Positions 32,504 to 40,717 of a stretch of DNA of 64,000 nt are shown one piece after another. Below the pieces are notes generated by a model. That model made no database searches. It was not told the DNA's origin and saw only the letters and a program-made list of their open reading frames with translations. The translations under genes and the position numbers were made by a program. Origin of the DNA: Paenibacillus tuaregi (GTDB lineage: Bacteria > Bacillota > Bacilli > Paenibacillales > Paenibacillaceae); NCBI RefSeq assembly GCF_900086655.1, contig NZ_LT575476.1, forward strand, positions 5,006,640 through 5,070,639, given 5' to 3'. Position 1 is the stretch's first letter. Each line of letters starts with the position of its first letter.

Positions 32504-33183
32504 TTACCGGATTACTCTGTCTGCTCATTACTATAGCATTGTATTACGTATGCAAAAGAGTGTACAAGGTGAAATCCAGCGTCTATCTGTCCCCGCTGCT
32601 GGTGACCCCGGTGATTCTGATCATCGGGCTGCTGCTCGCCCATATCCCTTACGAGACCTATAACGCCGGGGGAAAATGGCTCAGCAGTCTCCTGCAGCCG
32701 GCTACAATCGCTTTCGCCATTCCACTGTACAAATATTACAATGTGCTCAAGAAGCATGCCGCTCTGATCCTGGTCAGCGTCCTATCCGGCTCCGTCGTTG
32801 CCATCGTGTCCTCCCTGCTGCTCGCCCAGAGCATGCATCTGGACAACGCGCTGGTGAGCAGCCTTGTTCCGCGCTCTGTGACCACACCGATCGCTATGAG
32901 CGTATCTCAGGTCATCGGCGGCGTGCCGAACATCACCGCAGTGTTCGTGATTATCACCGGTCTGCTCGGCTCCATTATCGGCCCGATGATCGTAAAGATG
33001 TTCCGTATCGACAACGAGGTCGCCCGCGGCGTGCTGCTTGGAACAGGAGCTCACGGTACCGGAACCTCCAAGGCGTTCGAGCTGAGCTCTTTAAGTGGAA
33101 CCATCTCGAGCATCTCGATGATCGTTGCCGCCTTGTTCACACTCGGAGCAGCACCGCTGATCCTGTCACTATTCAGCCGCTAA
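32500..33183 (+). CDS. cidB: CidB/LrgB-family protein
   Basis: 227-residue membrane partner of CidA with about six to seven helices. Signatures are SSVYLSPLLVTPVILIIGLL, ATIAFAIPLYKYYNVLKKH, LVPRSVTTPIAMSVSQVIGG and GAHGTGTSKAFELSSLSGTISS. LrgB/CidB proteins act with the holin-like subunit in export or release of small molecules and control of autolysis. The ATG overlaps the stop of cidA, so the two are made together. No terminator was clearly recognised in the 30 bases before the convergent gene. Confidence 0.92.
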   Translation: MITGLLCLLITIALYYVCKRVYKVKSSVYLSPLLVTPVILIIGLLLAHIPYETYNAGGKWLSSLLQPATIAFAIPLYKYYNVLKKHAALILVSVLSGSVVAIVSSLLLAQSMHLDNALVSSLVPRSVTTPIAMSVSQVIGGVPNITAVFVIITGLLGSIIGPMIVKMFRIDNEVARGVLLGTGAHGTGTSKAFELSSLSGTISSISMIVAALFTLGAAPLILSLFSR

Positions 33184-33213
33184 TTCCAGCGGCATACCAA
33201 GAACCGCAGTGGC

Positions 33214-33936
33214 CTATGGCTGCCGCGGTTCTTTGTGATTCTGCTGCTCTCTAGCCTCGCTCTGCTTCTCCAGAATTCGCCGCAGCGCTTCCCGGTAGGC
33301 CTGATCAGAGTCCGGCTTGACCTGAAGTTCCTCCTGCTGCTCTTCTACAGGCAGAGCCTCCTCAGGGCTGGCCATCTGGCGAAGGGCCTGACGGTACATC
33401 TCATCCCCACTCTTTCGGGGGACTGAGAGCCCTGCACCCTCTCTCATTACGGAGGGTTCCCTTCTCGCTTCCGTTGGAGACTCCGGGCGTTCTGACCTGT
33501 ATGCAATACGGTCATAGTCCAGTCCAGCCTTATGCCCGGGTGTATCTTGGATTGGATACGCAGGGCCCGACAAATCCTCGCTCTCATGCCGCACCCCTGT
33601 GTGCTCCTGGGATTTAGTCTGGTTCTGAACCTGACCTGAAGCCCGGCTCAAATCATGCGTATGAACGGTTGGGGCAGCAGGTGATGTCGGAGAGTAAGCC
33701 TGACCCCTTTCGGCCTGTCCGGGAACCCCGGGCTGCTGTCCCAGCCCGACCTGTCCCATATCTGATGGATGACTCTCTCGTGCCTGCACGAGATCAGGAG
33801 TTTTCTCACGCGCCGGAGCTTTATCCCGCGCCGCCTCCTTTGTTCCTGCTTCCCGCTCTTTTTTACCATTCTTCACGTTAAAGATCACAAGAAACACAAT
33901 ACCCGCCAGTACAAGTACAAAAAGACCGTATAACAT
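33214..33936 (-). CDS. Membrane-anchored hypothetical protein with disordered tail
   Basis: Unrecognised. About 240 residues: an N-terminal helix (MLYGLFVLVLAGIVFLVIF), then a low-complexity, Glu/Gln/Pro/Arg-rich region predicted to be disordered. Near the C terminus two copies of a short motif appear, MYRQALRQMASPEEAL and AYREALRRILEKQSEA, about 36 residues apart, likely short helices. ATG 33936 follows AAGGGG, 10 bases past the flavodoxin gene's stop, so the two are co-transcribed. It may be a membrane-linked scaffold, but no function can be assigned. Confidence 0.65.
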   Translation of the reverse strand: MLYGLFVLVLAGIVFLVIFNVKNGKKEREAGTKEAARDKAPAREKTPDLVQARESHPSDMGQVGLGQQPGVPGQAERGQAYSPTSPAAPTVHTHDLSRASGQVQNQTKSQEHTGVRHESEDLSGPAYPIQDTPGHKAGLDYDRIAYRSERPESPTEARREPSVMREGAGLSVPRKSGDEMYRQALRQMASPEEALPVEEQQEELQVKPDSDQAYREALRRILEKQSEAREQQNHKEPRQP

Positions 33937-33946
33937 AGAGCGCCCC

Positions 33947-34495
33947 TTATCTGGATTCGGCATCCGCTAATTTACCCGCAACCTCGGCCACCCGTTGTCC
34001 TAGGGCCCGTCCGAGTGCAAGATCATTCCCCGAGGGCAGATTTGGCGGGTCATGCGGGGATGTCTCGACCGGGCAGGTTACGCCTACCCCGTAATAGGAA
34101 CCATATAATGCATTCTCCCGGATATTACCCGGCAGTCCGACAATAATCATGCCTTGGTGCAGCATCGGCACGATCAGATTGAGCATGGTTGCCTCAAGCC
34201 CGCCATGCACGGTGGCTGTTGTACAGAATACCGCTCCGATCTTCCCGATGAGCTTGCCTTGGGCCCACAAGTAGCCAAGTTTATCTATCCAGGTCTTCAG
34301 GCCATCACTAATCGAGCCGAAGTGACCCGGGCATCCCCAGATAATAGCGTCCATCTCCGTAAGATCCTCCACCCGGGCAGAGCGGACATGGCTGAGATAT
34401 ACCTTGGCCCCAGGAATCTTGGCCCCTTCAGCAACGGATTTGGCCAATGCCTCGGTATGGCCGTTATCACTGTCATATACCACAAAGATGTTCAT
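33947..34495 (-). CDS. Flavodoxin-fold NAD(P)H:quinone oxidoreductase-like protein (WrbA type)
   Basis: 182-residue FMN-binding flavodoxin-fold protein. The phosphate loop is FVVYDSDNGHTEALAKSVAEGA, the second FMN segment IIWGCPGHFGSISDGLKTWIDK, and the third TTATVHGGLEATMLNLI. These match WrbA/NQO IV proteins, which transfer two electrons from NAD(P)H to quinones. LPGNIRENALYGSYYGVGVTCP is near the end. AAAGGGGAATGATCC precedes ATG. It is co-transcribed with the following membrane-anchored gene. A plain flavodoxin is the alternative. Confidence 0.88.
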   Translation of the reverse strand: MNIFVVYDSDNGHTEALAKSVAEGAKIPGAKVYLSHVRSARVEDLTEMDAIIWGCPGHFGSISDGLKTWIDKLGYLWAQGKLIGKIGAVFCTTATVHGGLEATMLNLIVPMLHQGMIIVGLPGNIRENALYGSYYGVGVTCPVETSPHDPPNLPSGNDLALGRALGQRVAEVAGKLADAESR

Positions 34496-34664
34496 GGATC
34501 ATTCCCCTTTGCCTTCAATTGGTCGACTTATTCATCCCCCAAACGGCTCAGATTCATGAGCCGGCAAATAACCGAATAATGGATGCCCTTTCAGGACAAC
34601 CTCTTTTACAGGAACGCACTAACATCTTAACAGCAATTCCGAAAGTAGAAGGAGGCCTCACTTA

Positions 34665-35300
34665 ATGAGTTCACGTGCCGTGCTGGTCAATGTTCTGGTT
34701 ATCCTTATTATCCTTGCAGGGGCAGGAGCCGGGATCTATTACTACAACCAAAATGCCAACTATGTCAAAACCGATAACGCCCAAGTGGCCGGCCTGCCTA
34801 TTAACCTCTACGCCCCGGCAGCCGGTAAGCTGGTACGCTGGGATGCCAAGGTCGGGCAAGCCTATACGGCCGGGACCCGGGTTGGAACCATTCAATCCCC
34901 GGCTGGATCGACCGATATCACACTTCCGGTTAACGGAACGGTGGTTCAGCAGTCTGGAGTTCAGAATGGACTCGTAGCCGCCGGAACACAGCTTGGCCGG
35001 GCCTATGATTTCGACAATCTGTGGATCACTGCGAATATTGAGGAGACCCGGATTAACGATATTAAAGCCGGACAGAGTGTTGATGTCTACGTTGATGCTT
35101 TCCCAGATACGGTTCTGACCGGTAGAGTGGACAGCATTGGACTTGCTACCGCCGGAACCTTCTCCCTGCTTCCAACCTCCAACACCAATGCCAATTATAC
35201 GAAGGTAGCGCAGGTTATTCCGATTGTGATTAAGGTTGATGGTTATAAAGGGCTCGGCATTATTCCGGGCATGAACGCTTCGGTCAGAGTTCATATCTAG
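34665..35300 (+). CDS. HlyD/EmrA-family membrane fusion protein, short form
   Basis: 211-residue export adaptor with an N-terminal helix (VLVILIILAGAGAGIYYYNQ), the VKTDNAQVAG strand typical of EmrA/HlyD, and lipoyl halves (VAGLPINLYAPAAGKLVRW and ITLPVNGTVVQQSG) joined by a short loop. The long alpha-helical hairpin of EmrA is missing, so it could not bridge to an outer-membrane channel; this suits a Gram-positive host. The C-terminal beta domain has IKAGQSVDVYVDAFP. It is 10 bases before the MFS gene, and the two would form one efflux unit. AAGGAGG precedes ATG. Confidence 0.88.
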   Translation: MSSRAVLVNVLVILIILAGAGAGIYYYNQNANYVKTDNAQVAGLPINLYAPAAGKLVRWDAKVGQAYTAGTRVGTIQSPAGSTDITLPVNGTVVQQSGVQNGLVAAGTQLGRAYDFDNLWITANIEETRINDIKAGQSVDVYVDAFPDTVLTGRVDSIGLATAGTFSLLPTSNTNANYTKVAQVIPIVIKVDGYKGLGIIPGMNASVRVHI

Positions 35301-35309
35301 GAGGCTTCC

Positions 35310-36878
35310 ATGGAAAATATATCGCTCGGCCGCACACTGACCGTATTGATGCTGGGAGCGTTCATTTCCATCCTGAACCAGACTCTCCTGAACGTTGCGA
35401 TTCCGCATCTGATGAATGACTTTGGCGTATCGGCCACCACCGTTCAGTGGCTATCAACCGCCTATATGCTGGTGAACGGCGTGCTGATTCCGATTACCGC
35501 CTTCCTGATTGAATCGTTCGGCACCCGCTCGCTGTTTATTTCTGCCATGGCCCTGTTCGGGGTGGGATCTGTCATCTGCGCGATCAGCCCTACCTTCTCG
35601 ATCATGCTGATCGGCCGGATCATCCAGGCCGGCGGGGCGGGGATCATTATGCCCCTGGTTATGAACGTCTTCCTGACCGTGTTCCCGCCGGAGAGGCGAG
35701 GCGCCGCGATGGGGACGATGGGAATCGCCATGATGTTCGCTCCCGCCATCGGTCCAACCCTGTCCGGCTGGATTGTGGAGCACTATACCTGGCGTATTCT
35801 GTTCATTATGGTGATCCCGCTAACTCTGCTTGATATTGTGCTGTCCATTCTCTGGCTCAGGAACATATCCAAGCTGTCCTCTCCAAAATTCGATCTGCTT
35901 GGTACCATCTTCTCCACGATAGGCTTCGGTTCTCTGCTGTACGGGTTCAGCTCGGCGGGAAGCAAGGGCTGGAGCAGCGGCACTGTGGTCATCTCGCTCA
36001 TCACCGGAGTTCTGTTCATCCTGTTCTTCATCTTCAGAGAGCTGACGATGGACAATCCGATGCTGGAGTTCAGGGTCTTCAAGTACGACATCTTCACCGT
36101 GTCGACCTTTATCGGCTCGGCCGTTAATATGACCATGTTCGGAGCGATGCTGCTTCTGCCTATTTATTTGCAAAATATCCGGGGATTCAGCCCGCTTGAT
36201 TCAGGTCTGCTGCTTCTTCCGGGCGCCCTGCTTATGGGAGTCATGTCCCCGATCTCGGGGAGCATCTTCGACAAAATCGGGGCAAGGCCGCTCGCCATTG
36301 TCGGCTTGGCTATCACCGCCCTGACTACGCTGGAGTTCAGCCGGTTAACCTCGAACACCACCTACGGCCATATTATGATGATCTACACCGTGCGAAGCTT
36401 CGGCATGTCCCTACTCATGATGTCCGTGCAGACGGAAGGGCTTAATCAGCTGCCCCGTCATCTGGGAAGCCACGGAACAGCCATGTCCAACACCGTACGG
36501 CAGATTGCCGGTTCGATTGGAACGGCCCTGCTGGTCACGGTGATGACCACGAAAACCACCGTGCATCTCGCCGATTATGGCAACACGGTCAATCTTAACA
36601 ACCCGGCCGTAGTCGAACAGTTCAGCAATCTAAGCCAAGGCCTTGCGGCATCGGGAGGTCTTCCGCCCACTGTCGCTCAGGGGGCGGCCTTGCAGGTCAT
36701 CTATGGACTTGCTTCCCAGGAATCCGCCATCCACGGCATTAACGATGCCTTTATCATCGCCACCTGGATTGCCGTGATCGGCCTTATTCTGTCCCTGTTC
36801 CTGCGGCGGTCGGTTAAGCCTTCCAAGCTTAAGCCGATTGAAATGCAGGAACAGGGGCACAGCCCGCTGCTGGAATGA
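35310..36878 (+). CDS. MFS drug efflux transporter, DHA2 (EmrB/QacA) family
   Basis: 522-residue, 14-helix proton antiporter. Motif C and A elements appear, for instance the first helix TVLMLGAFISILNQTLLNVAIPHLMNDFGVS (D/L-N-I-A-type family start) and FGTRSLFISAMALFGVGSVICAI. Then come RIIQAGGAGIIMPLVMNVFLTVFPPERRGAAMG and GPTLSGWIVEHYTWRILF (motif C). The adaptor upstream makes this an EmrAB-like pair. AGGAGG precedes ATG. Substrates are probably hydrophobic drugs. A large hairpin lies downstream. Confidence 0.94.
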   Translation: MENISLGRTLTVLMLGAFISILNQTLLNVAIPHLMNDFGVSATTVQWLSTAYMLVNGVLIPITAFLIESFGTRSLFISAMALFGVGSVICAISPTFSIMLIGRIIQAGGAGIIMPLVMNVFLTVFPPERRGAAMGTMGIAMMFAPAIGPTLSGWIVEHYTWRILFIMVIPLTLLDIVLSILWLRNISKLSSPKFDLLGTIFSTIGFGSLLYGFSSAGSKGWSSGTVVISLITGVLFILFFIFRELTMDNPMLEFRVFKYDIFTVSTFIGSAVNMTMFGAMLLLPIYLQNIRGFSPLDSGLLLLPGALLMGVMSPISGSIFDKIGARPLAIVGLAITALTTLEFSRLTSNTTYGHIMMIYTVRSFGMSLLMMSVQTEGLNQLPRHLGSHGTAMSNTVRQIAGSIGTALLVTVMTTKTTVHLADYGNTVNLNNPAVVEQFSNLSQGLAASGGLPPTVAQGAALQVIYGLASQESAIHGINDAFIIATWIAVIGLILSLFLRRSVKPSKLKPIEMQEQGHSPLLE

Positions 36879-36982
36879 ACGGGCATGACTTTAAGCGGCG
36901 CAGAGCCGCGTGACCATCCAGGCGTTCACCTTGCTGGAAAGGCGGTGCGGACGCCGCACCCAAGCCCGGAACCCAGCGGGTG

Positions 36983-37058
36983 CAAAAAAAACACCCCTCA
37001 CTAGGACATCGGGACAGCGTTAGTGCTGAACCTTTAATCTTTGCAAGGGGTGTTTCTT
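36983..37058 (-). terminator. Terminator with extended hairpin between MFS and DUF6054-like genes
   Basis: AAACACCCCT (36989) pairs with AGGGGTGTTT (37055); inside, CACTA pairs with TAGTG. The T8 run on the minus side favours ending the minus-strand gene, but TTTCTT on the plus side could also end the MFS unit. No other feature was seen in the 300-base gap. Confidence 0.65.
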
Positions 37059-37177
37059 AATACAGGGGTTAGTGTAAACAGAAAATTAGAAAAGACATCA
37101 ACAAACGGAAAAGCAACAAGGGAGGGGCGTTGCATTGCTTGACGGCTGTCAACCACACAATAATGAACTATGGCCAG

Positions 37178-37519
37178 CTAATCTCCCACAATGTAACTGC
37201 TTAAAATCAACTGCACACTGCCTGCAAAATCCTTCGAGGCGCCCCAGTCAAATGCAAAGACCATGCCCTCAGACGAACCGGTAGAGATGGCCCGGACTTC
37301 CGTAGTTCCATAAATATTATCGGCAATGACAACAAGCGCCACCCGGTTCTTGACACGAAAGAAATATTTTTCGAATATCAGCGTTCCAATCTCCCGCCCA
37401 TCCCCCAGGTCGTGAAATTCCTCATGAACCAAATCGGCATCAAGACCATCCTTAACATACTGCCTTACTTGACCCGGGGTCAGACTGACCTTAAACCTGC
37501 TTTCGCTCACCTTCTGCAT
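37178..37519 (-). CDS. Small soluble protein of DUF6054 type
   Basis: 113-residue protein without membrane segments, probably cytoplasmic. It has the pattern FKVSLTPGQVRQYVKDGLDADLVHEEFHDLGDGREIGTLIFEKYFFRVKNR, then RAISTGSSEGMVFAFDWGASKDFAGSV, resembling a small family (DUF6054) of unknown role in Bacillales. The family name is from memory and moderately sure. No catalytic motif stands out. ATG 37519 is preceded by AAGGAGG. It is monocistronic and ends before the terminator at 36983. Confidence 0.6.
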   Translation of the reverse strand: MQKVSESRFKVSLTPGQVRQYVKDGLDADLVHEEFHDLGDGREIGTLIFEKYFFRVKNRVALVVIADNIYGTTEVRAISTGSSEGMVFAFDWGASKDFAGSVQLILSSYIVGD

Positions 37520-37638
37520 GTCCTCCTTAATAAAGAGTTATATAAGGCTTCTACTTGCGGTTGATCTCTACCCATAAGCCTAGCATCCGCCAGGCGGAGA
37601 TTCAAATATGTGACAAGGGGGCTTCCAGAAAATAGCTG

Positions 37639-37680
37639 TTCAAGGTGCAAGGATATGGTAGTATAAAGTTGAATTTATAC
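37639..37680 (+). promoter_or_regulatory. Ferritin promoter with inverted repeat over the -10 box
   Basis: TTCAAG (37639-37644), 17-base spacer, TATAAA (37662-37667). GTATAAA-N6-TTTATAC (37661-37680) is a 7-base inverted repeat starting in the -10 box; it could bind a Fur-family or other repressor. Confidence 0.5.
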
Positions 37681-37705
37681 ACTACTACGGAAGGGCGTGA
37701 ACGCC

Positions 37706-38209
37706 TTGGTAAAAGAATCACTATACGAAGCTCTCAATGAACAATTCAATTTCGAACTCCACTCCGCTCATGTCTATCTGGCGATTGCCGGCTACTGCTC
37801 GGCTGTGAACTGGGATGGATTTGCCAACTTCTTTCTGGTCCAAGCCGAAGAGGAGCGGTTCCATGCTTCCAAGATCTATAAATTCCTGAATGACCGTGGA
37901 AGACGCGTGGTGCTCTCCGCACTGGAAGAGCCTAAGAATGACTACGACTCTATCCTGGATGCCTTCGAGCATGCGTATCAGCACGAACAGGTGAATACTC
38001 AGCGGATCTACCACCTCTCCGACCTTGCTCTGGATGACCGTGAGCATGCCACACTCCAATTTCTATCCTGGTTCATTGAAGAGCAGGTGGAAGAGGAAGC
38101 TCTGTTCGACGGCATTATTCAGAAGCTGAAGCGGATTGACGTGAACAGCACGGCATTCTTTGAACTGGATAAAGAATTCGGCGGACGCACCTTCTCGCCT
38201 GAAGCTTAA
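37706..38209 (+). CDS. Ferritin (non-heme)
   Basis: Iron-storage protein of about 167 residues that would form a 24-subunit shell and oxidise Fe(II). The four-helix bundle has the ferroxidase residues: Glu in NEQFNFELHSAHVYLAIA, ExxH in QAEEERFHASKIY, Glu in AYQHEQVNTQRI and EEQVEEEALFDGII. GTG 37697 was rejected because it touches the SD (GGAAGGG); TTG 37706 has suitable distance and gives the family N terminus (VKESLYEALNEQ). A terminator follows. Its inverted-repeat promoter suggests metal or peroxide control, matching the PerR-type regulator elsewhere in the window (inference). Confidence 0.93.
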   Translation: MVKESLYEALNEQFNFELHSAHVYLAIAGYCSAVNWDGFANFFLVQAEEERFHASKIYKFLNDRGRRVVLSALEEPKNDYDSILDAFEHAYQHEQVNTQRIYHLSDLALDDREHATLQFLSWFIEEQVEEEALFDGIIQKLKRIDVNSTAFFELDKEFGGRTFSPEA

Positions 38210-38232
38210 GGCGCGCGTTAGCAGGCTGCCCG

Positions 38233-38266
38233 GCCTGGGGAGAAGCTTGTTCTCCCCAGGCTTTTT
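38233..38266 (+). terminator. Ferritin terminator
   Basis: GCCTGGGGAGAA pairs with TTCTCCCCAGGC (12 perfect pairs, 5-base loop), then TTTTTCT. Confidence 0.93.
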
Positions 38267-38280
38267 CTATAATTTCTAAA

Positions 38281-38301
38281 CTGTGCTTGAAATCACAACA
38301 G
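38281..38301 (+). promoter_or_regulatory. CTGTGC half-site region upstream of Rrf2 gene
   Basis: CTGTGC-N8-ACAACAG is an imperfect inverted repeat. Its left half equals that of the site at 38789, so the same Rrf2 protein may bind both. Confidence 0.4.
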
Positions 38302-38348
38302 TTAAGGGATATACTGTGGATGAGTTGAGCAGAGAGGATGCAAATACC

Positions 38349-38771
38349 ATGACAACTGATAAACTAACAGGTGCCCCTAACTTCAAATGGTTTGGTCTTG
38401 CTATCCAGTCACTGGTCGTGCTCGCTAAGCATCCAGATTGCTGCCCGAGCGGTGAAATTGCCTGCCAGCTTCAGTCGGAGCCCACTCTGCTTCGGCGGAT
38501 TCTCTCCAAGCTTGCCTGTCAGGGCATTCTGGAGACCCGGGAAGGCCGGGTCGGAGGCTACCGTCTTAAGCGTTCCCCTGAGGATATTACCTTGAAAGAG
38601 GTCTATCTTGCTTTGGAGGAGAAAGGCCCTTACTGTGGTGCCATACTGGAGACTACGGGTGATCATGCCTTTGGCAGAGAGATGCATGAGTCCTTCAGCG
38701 TGATTGTGCAGGAGATTAACGACGGAGTGCTGCAGGTGCTGGAGCGCCATACTGTCGCTGATCTTATATAG
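38349..38771 (+). CDS. Rrf2-family transcriptional regulator
   Basis: About 140 residues with a winged helix (AIQSLVVLAKHPDCCPSGEIACQLQSEPTLLRRILSKLACQGILETREG, wing RVGGYRLKRSPEDIT). It has several cysteines: the pair CC and AC within the HTH, AC next to it, and PYCGAI in the linker, so redox or thiol sensing is possible. The pattern is not that of an NsrR/IscR cluster. ATG 38349 is tentative; a TTG nearby is possible. It is 70 bases before a nitroreductase, with matching palindromes before both genes, so it likely controls itself and the nitroreductase. Confidence 0.83.
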   Translation: MTTDKLTGAPNFKWFGLAIQSLVVLAKHPDCCPSGEIACQLQSEPTLLRRILSKLACQGILETREGRVGGYRLKRSPEDITLKEVYLALEEKGPYCGAILETTGDHAFGREMHESFSVIVQEINDGVLQVLERHTVADLI

Positions 38772-38788
38772 TCTTTTTTTGGCTTTAA

Positions 38789-38808
38789 CTGTGCTAATTA
38801 TTGCACAG
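38789..38808 (+). promoter_or_regulatory. Perfect inverted repeat before the nitroreductase gene
   Basis: CTGTGC-TAATTATT-GCACAG, 6-base arms, 8-base spacer. It lies 33-52 bases before the nitroreductase start, a probable operator for the neighbouring Rrf2 regulator. Confidence 0.65.
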
Positions 38809-38840
38809 AATAAATATAAATCGTATTAGGAGTGATTATG

Positions 38841-39485
38841 ATGAGCAACCAAATCCAAGAAGCCCAAGATCTTTACACCGTTATGAAGGAGAGACATTCT
38901 GTCCGCTCCTATGACCCTTCGGTGCGTATTTCCCGCGAAGAGTTGACTGAGATTCTGGAGCTCGCCTCCACAGCCCCATCTTCCTCCAACCTGCAGCCTT
39001 GGCGCTTTCTTGTCATTGATGACGAAGCCAAGAAGCAGGAACTGGTGCCCATTGCCTACAACCAGAAGCATGTTGCGGAAGCTGCCGCTGTCATTGCGGT
39101 TCTGGGTGATCTGGAATCCTATAAACAAACCGAGAAAATCTACAGCAAGTCGGTCGAGGCTGGCTCGCTAACGGAAGAAGCAAAGAAAGCGATTGTAGAG
39201 CGCACGGTCTCCATGTACGGCAGCCTGCCAAAAGACAAACTGCACAATATCAACCTGCTTGATGCGGGTCTTGTCTCCATGCAGCTGATGCTTGTGGCCA
39301 AGGCCAAAGGCTACGACACTGTACCTATGGGCGGCTTCGATGCAGATCAACTCAAAGCAGCATACGACCTTCCAGATACTCTGGTTCCGGCCGTATTGAT
39401 CGCAATCGGCAAAGCTGCCGCACCTGGCCGGTTCACCGCGCGTCTGTCCGTGGAAGACACCACGTATTGGAATTCGGTTAAGTAA
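38841..39485 (+). CDS. Nitroreductase-family flavoprotein
   Basis: About 214 residues. FMN-dependent NAD(P)H oxidoreductase with RHSVRSYDPS (phosphate-binding arginines), STAPSSSNLQPWRFLVI (FMN loop) and LVAKAKGYDTVPMGGFD plus AIGKAAAPGRFTARLSV (C-terminal FMN region). Similar to Bacillus YodC/YfkO-type enzymes. SD AGGAG fits ATG 38841 better than 38838 or GTG 38832. The likely job is to reduce quinones or nitro compounds under thiol or electrophile stress, with the neighbouring Rrf2 as sensor (inference). A strong hairpin follows. Confidence 0.92.
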   Translation: MSNQIQEAQDLYTVMKERHSVRSYDPSVRISREELTEILELASTAPSSSNLQPWRFLVIDDEAKKQELVPIAYNQKHVAEAAAVIAVLGDLESYKQTEKIYSKSVEAGSLTEEAKKAIVERTVSMYGSLPKDKLHNINLLDAGLVSMQLMLVAKAKGYDTVPMGGFDADQLKAAYDLPDTLVPAVLIAIGKAAAPGRFTARLSVEDTTYWNSVK

Positions 39486-39500
39486 TATCTGCTGGCCTGT

Positions 39501-39552
39501 AAGCAGCCCCTGCATGTCCTGTGGACTCTTCCAGGACTCGCGGGGGCTGCTT
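39501..39552 (+). terminator. Long hairpin after the nitroreductase gene
   Basis: AAGCAGCCCC pairs with GGGGCTGCTT; inside, TCCT pairs with AGGA. The T run is short, so it is a terminator-like hairpin and not a textbook terminator. Confidence 0.5.
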
Positions 39553-39692
39553 CGTGTATCTGGTCATATTTGAAGTCCTATGTATAATGACCAGCTTCAT
39601 CTAGGCGGGCTCCTCACTTCCGGTTAGAACAGAGATGACATCTTGCGAATAGAAAGCGGGAGAACAGCATGGTTGACCGGTGAGCATGGGTG

Positions 39693-39716
39693 AAAAGCCG
39701 CCCTGTTATGGGCGGC
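39693..39716 (-). terminator. Terminator of the aminoglycoside adenylyltransferase gene
   Basis: On the minus strand GCCGCCC pairs with GGGCGGC around ATAACA, then TTTTC. It is 12 bases beyond the stop codon. Confidence 0.85.
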
Positions 39717-39727
39717 CCGCTGAGCTC

Positions 39728-40585
39728 TTATATCCACGTATTATAAATATCTTCTGTATACTTCGTAATGGCCGCATCGTAGTCCGGATAGTCATACCCT
39801 AATCTATCGGCCACTGCTATAGAGTACTGTCTGAATAACCCGTAACAAGTGAATAAAGACCGCCACATTTCCGGATAGCCGCTTTCGGAATAGGTGGACA
39901 ACAGCGTTTCCCAATCCTCCACGGGAAGATACCGGTCAATAAATTTATAGTTCTTGCCCACGCTAAAGTCGTAACCGTGCTGCGATCCAATCTGCCAGGC
40001 CATCATCCTCAGTAGATTGGGCCGTACAATCTCGTGCAGATGATCCGCGGCGAACAAGAATTCTTTTCTCGCCAAGCCTTTGACCACATAAGTCGCGGTC
40101 ATCCAGAATTCATTACAGCAGTCATCAAATTCCCTTGCGGTTGGTTTCTTGATCCAATATTGCCGGTCACTCGGAGTAACGTCGTCTGTCACCAACCTAT
40201 CCTTATCCAGCAGAACCTCCACCAATCCATCGCTCTGGGCAAAATACTCCTCCACCCCATGAACCGGAATAAGAGTCAGGTCCAGCTTGTTCCCATCTTC
40301 AAACAGCATGAGATAGGAGAACCAATCCCCTCCCAAGTCTGGCGGAAACAGCTCCATATCCTCAGGCTTCTGCATCATTATGCGGCGGCCAAAGATGTTA
40401 AGCCACTCATCACCCTTCTTGAAAGAATCCATATCGGTCACAAAATAGGAGATATCATAATCCTGAAAGGTATCCGGAGGGATGTTTCTGTTGGTCCGTG
40501 ACCCTTCCAGGGTTACCAGCCGGATTCTGGCATCTTGCTCAGCAAAGTCTATCAGCATACGCATCATCTCTTGTTCGCTTCTCAT
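39728..40585 (-). CDS. Aminoglycoside 6-adenylyltransferase, ANT(6)-like
   Basis: Nucleotidyltransferase of 285 residues predicted to adenylylate streptomycin-type drugs. The N-terminal catalytic part has VTLEGSRTNRNIP (G-S-R), FQDYDISYFVTD with the metal-binding D-x-S/D acidic pair, and LDLTLIPVHG as third acidic strand. The C-terminal helical domain includes WMTATYVVKGLARKEFLFAADHLHEIVRPNLLRMMAWQIG, as in AadK/ANT(6). ATG 40585 gives the family N terminus (RSEQEMMRMLIDFA). The long in-frame extension is a leader region, not protein. An 8-codon leader ORF lies upstream with a strong SD. The gene has its own promoter and terminator. Confidence 0.9.
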   Translation of the reverse strand: MRSEQEMMRMLIDFAEQDARIRLVTLEGSRTNRNIPPDTFQDYDISYFVTDMDSFKKGDEWLNIFGRRIMMQKPEDMELFPPDLGGDWFSYLMLFEDGNKLDLTLIPVHGVEEYFAQSDGLVEVLLDKDRLVTDDVTPSDRQYWIKKPTAREFDDCCNEFWMTATYVVKGLARKEFLFAADHLHEIVRPNLLRMMAWQIGSQHGYDFSVGKNYKFIDRYLPVEDWETLLSTYSESGYPEMWRSLFTCYGLFRQYSIAVADRLGYDYPDYDAAITKYTEDIYNTWI

Positions 40586-40717
40586 CTTCGTTAACCGCCT
40601 CCACATTGTTAGGTAGTATAGTGCTCGCTCCCATTTCTTTGAATTTCGTAAAAACCATGTGGGTTGGTTAACCGGTGGACCACGGGGCTGGCCACCTAAA
40701 CGGGCGTCCACAGCCCG

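Noticed and set aside
36900..36960. GGTGCGG-ACG-CCGCACC hairpin as another copy of the dispersed repeat
   Set aside because: It has a stem of similar size but lacks CAAAGGCG and the paired long arm.
37140..37210. Small plus-strand ORF after AAGGGAGGGG
   Set aside because: Only 24 codons, TTG start, antisense to the end of the DUF6054-like gene, no supporting pattern.
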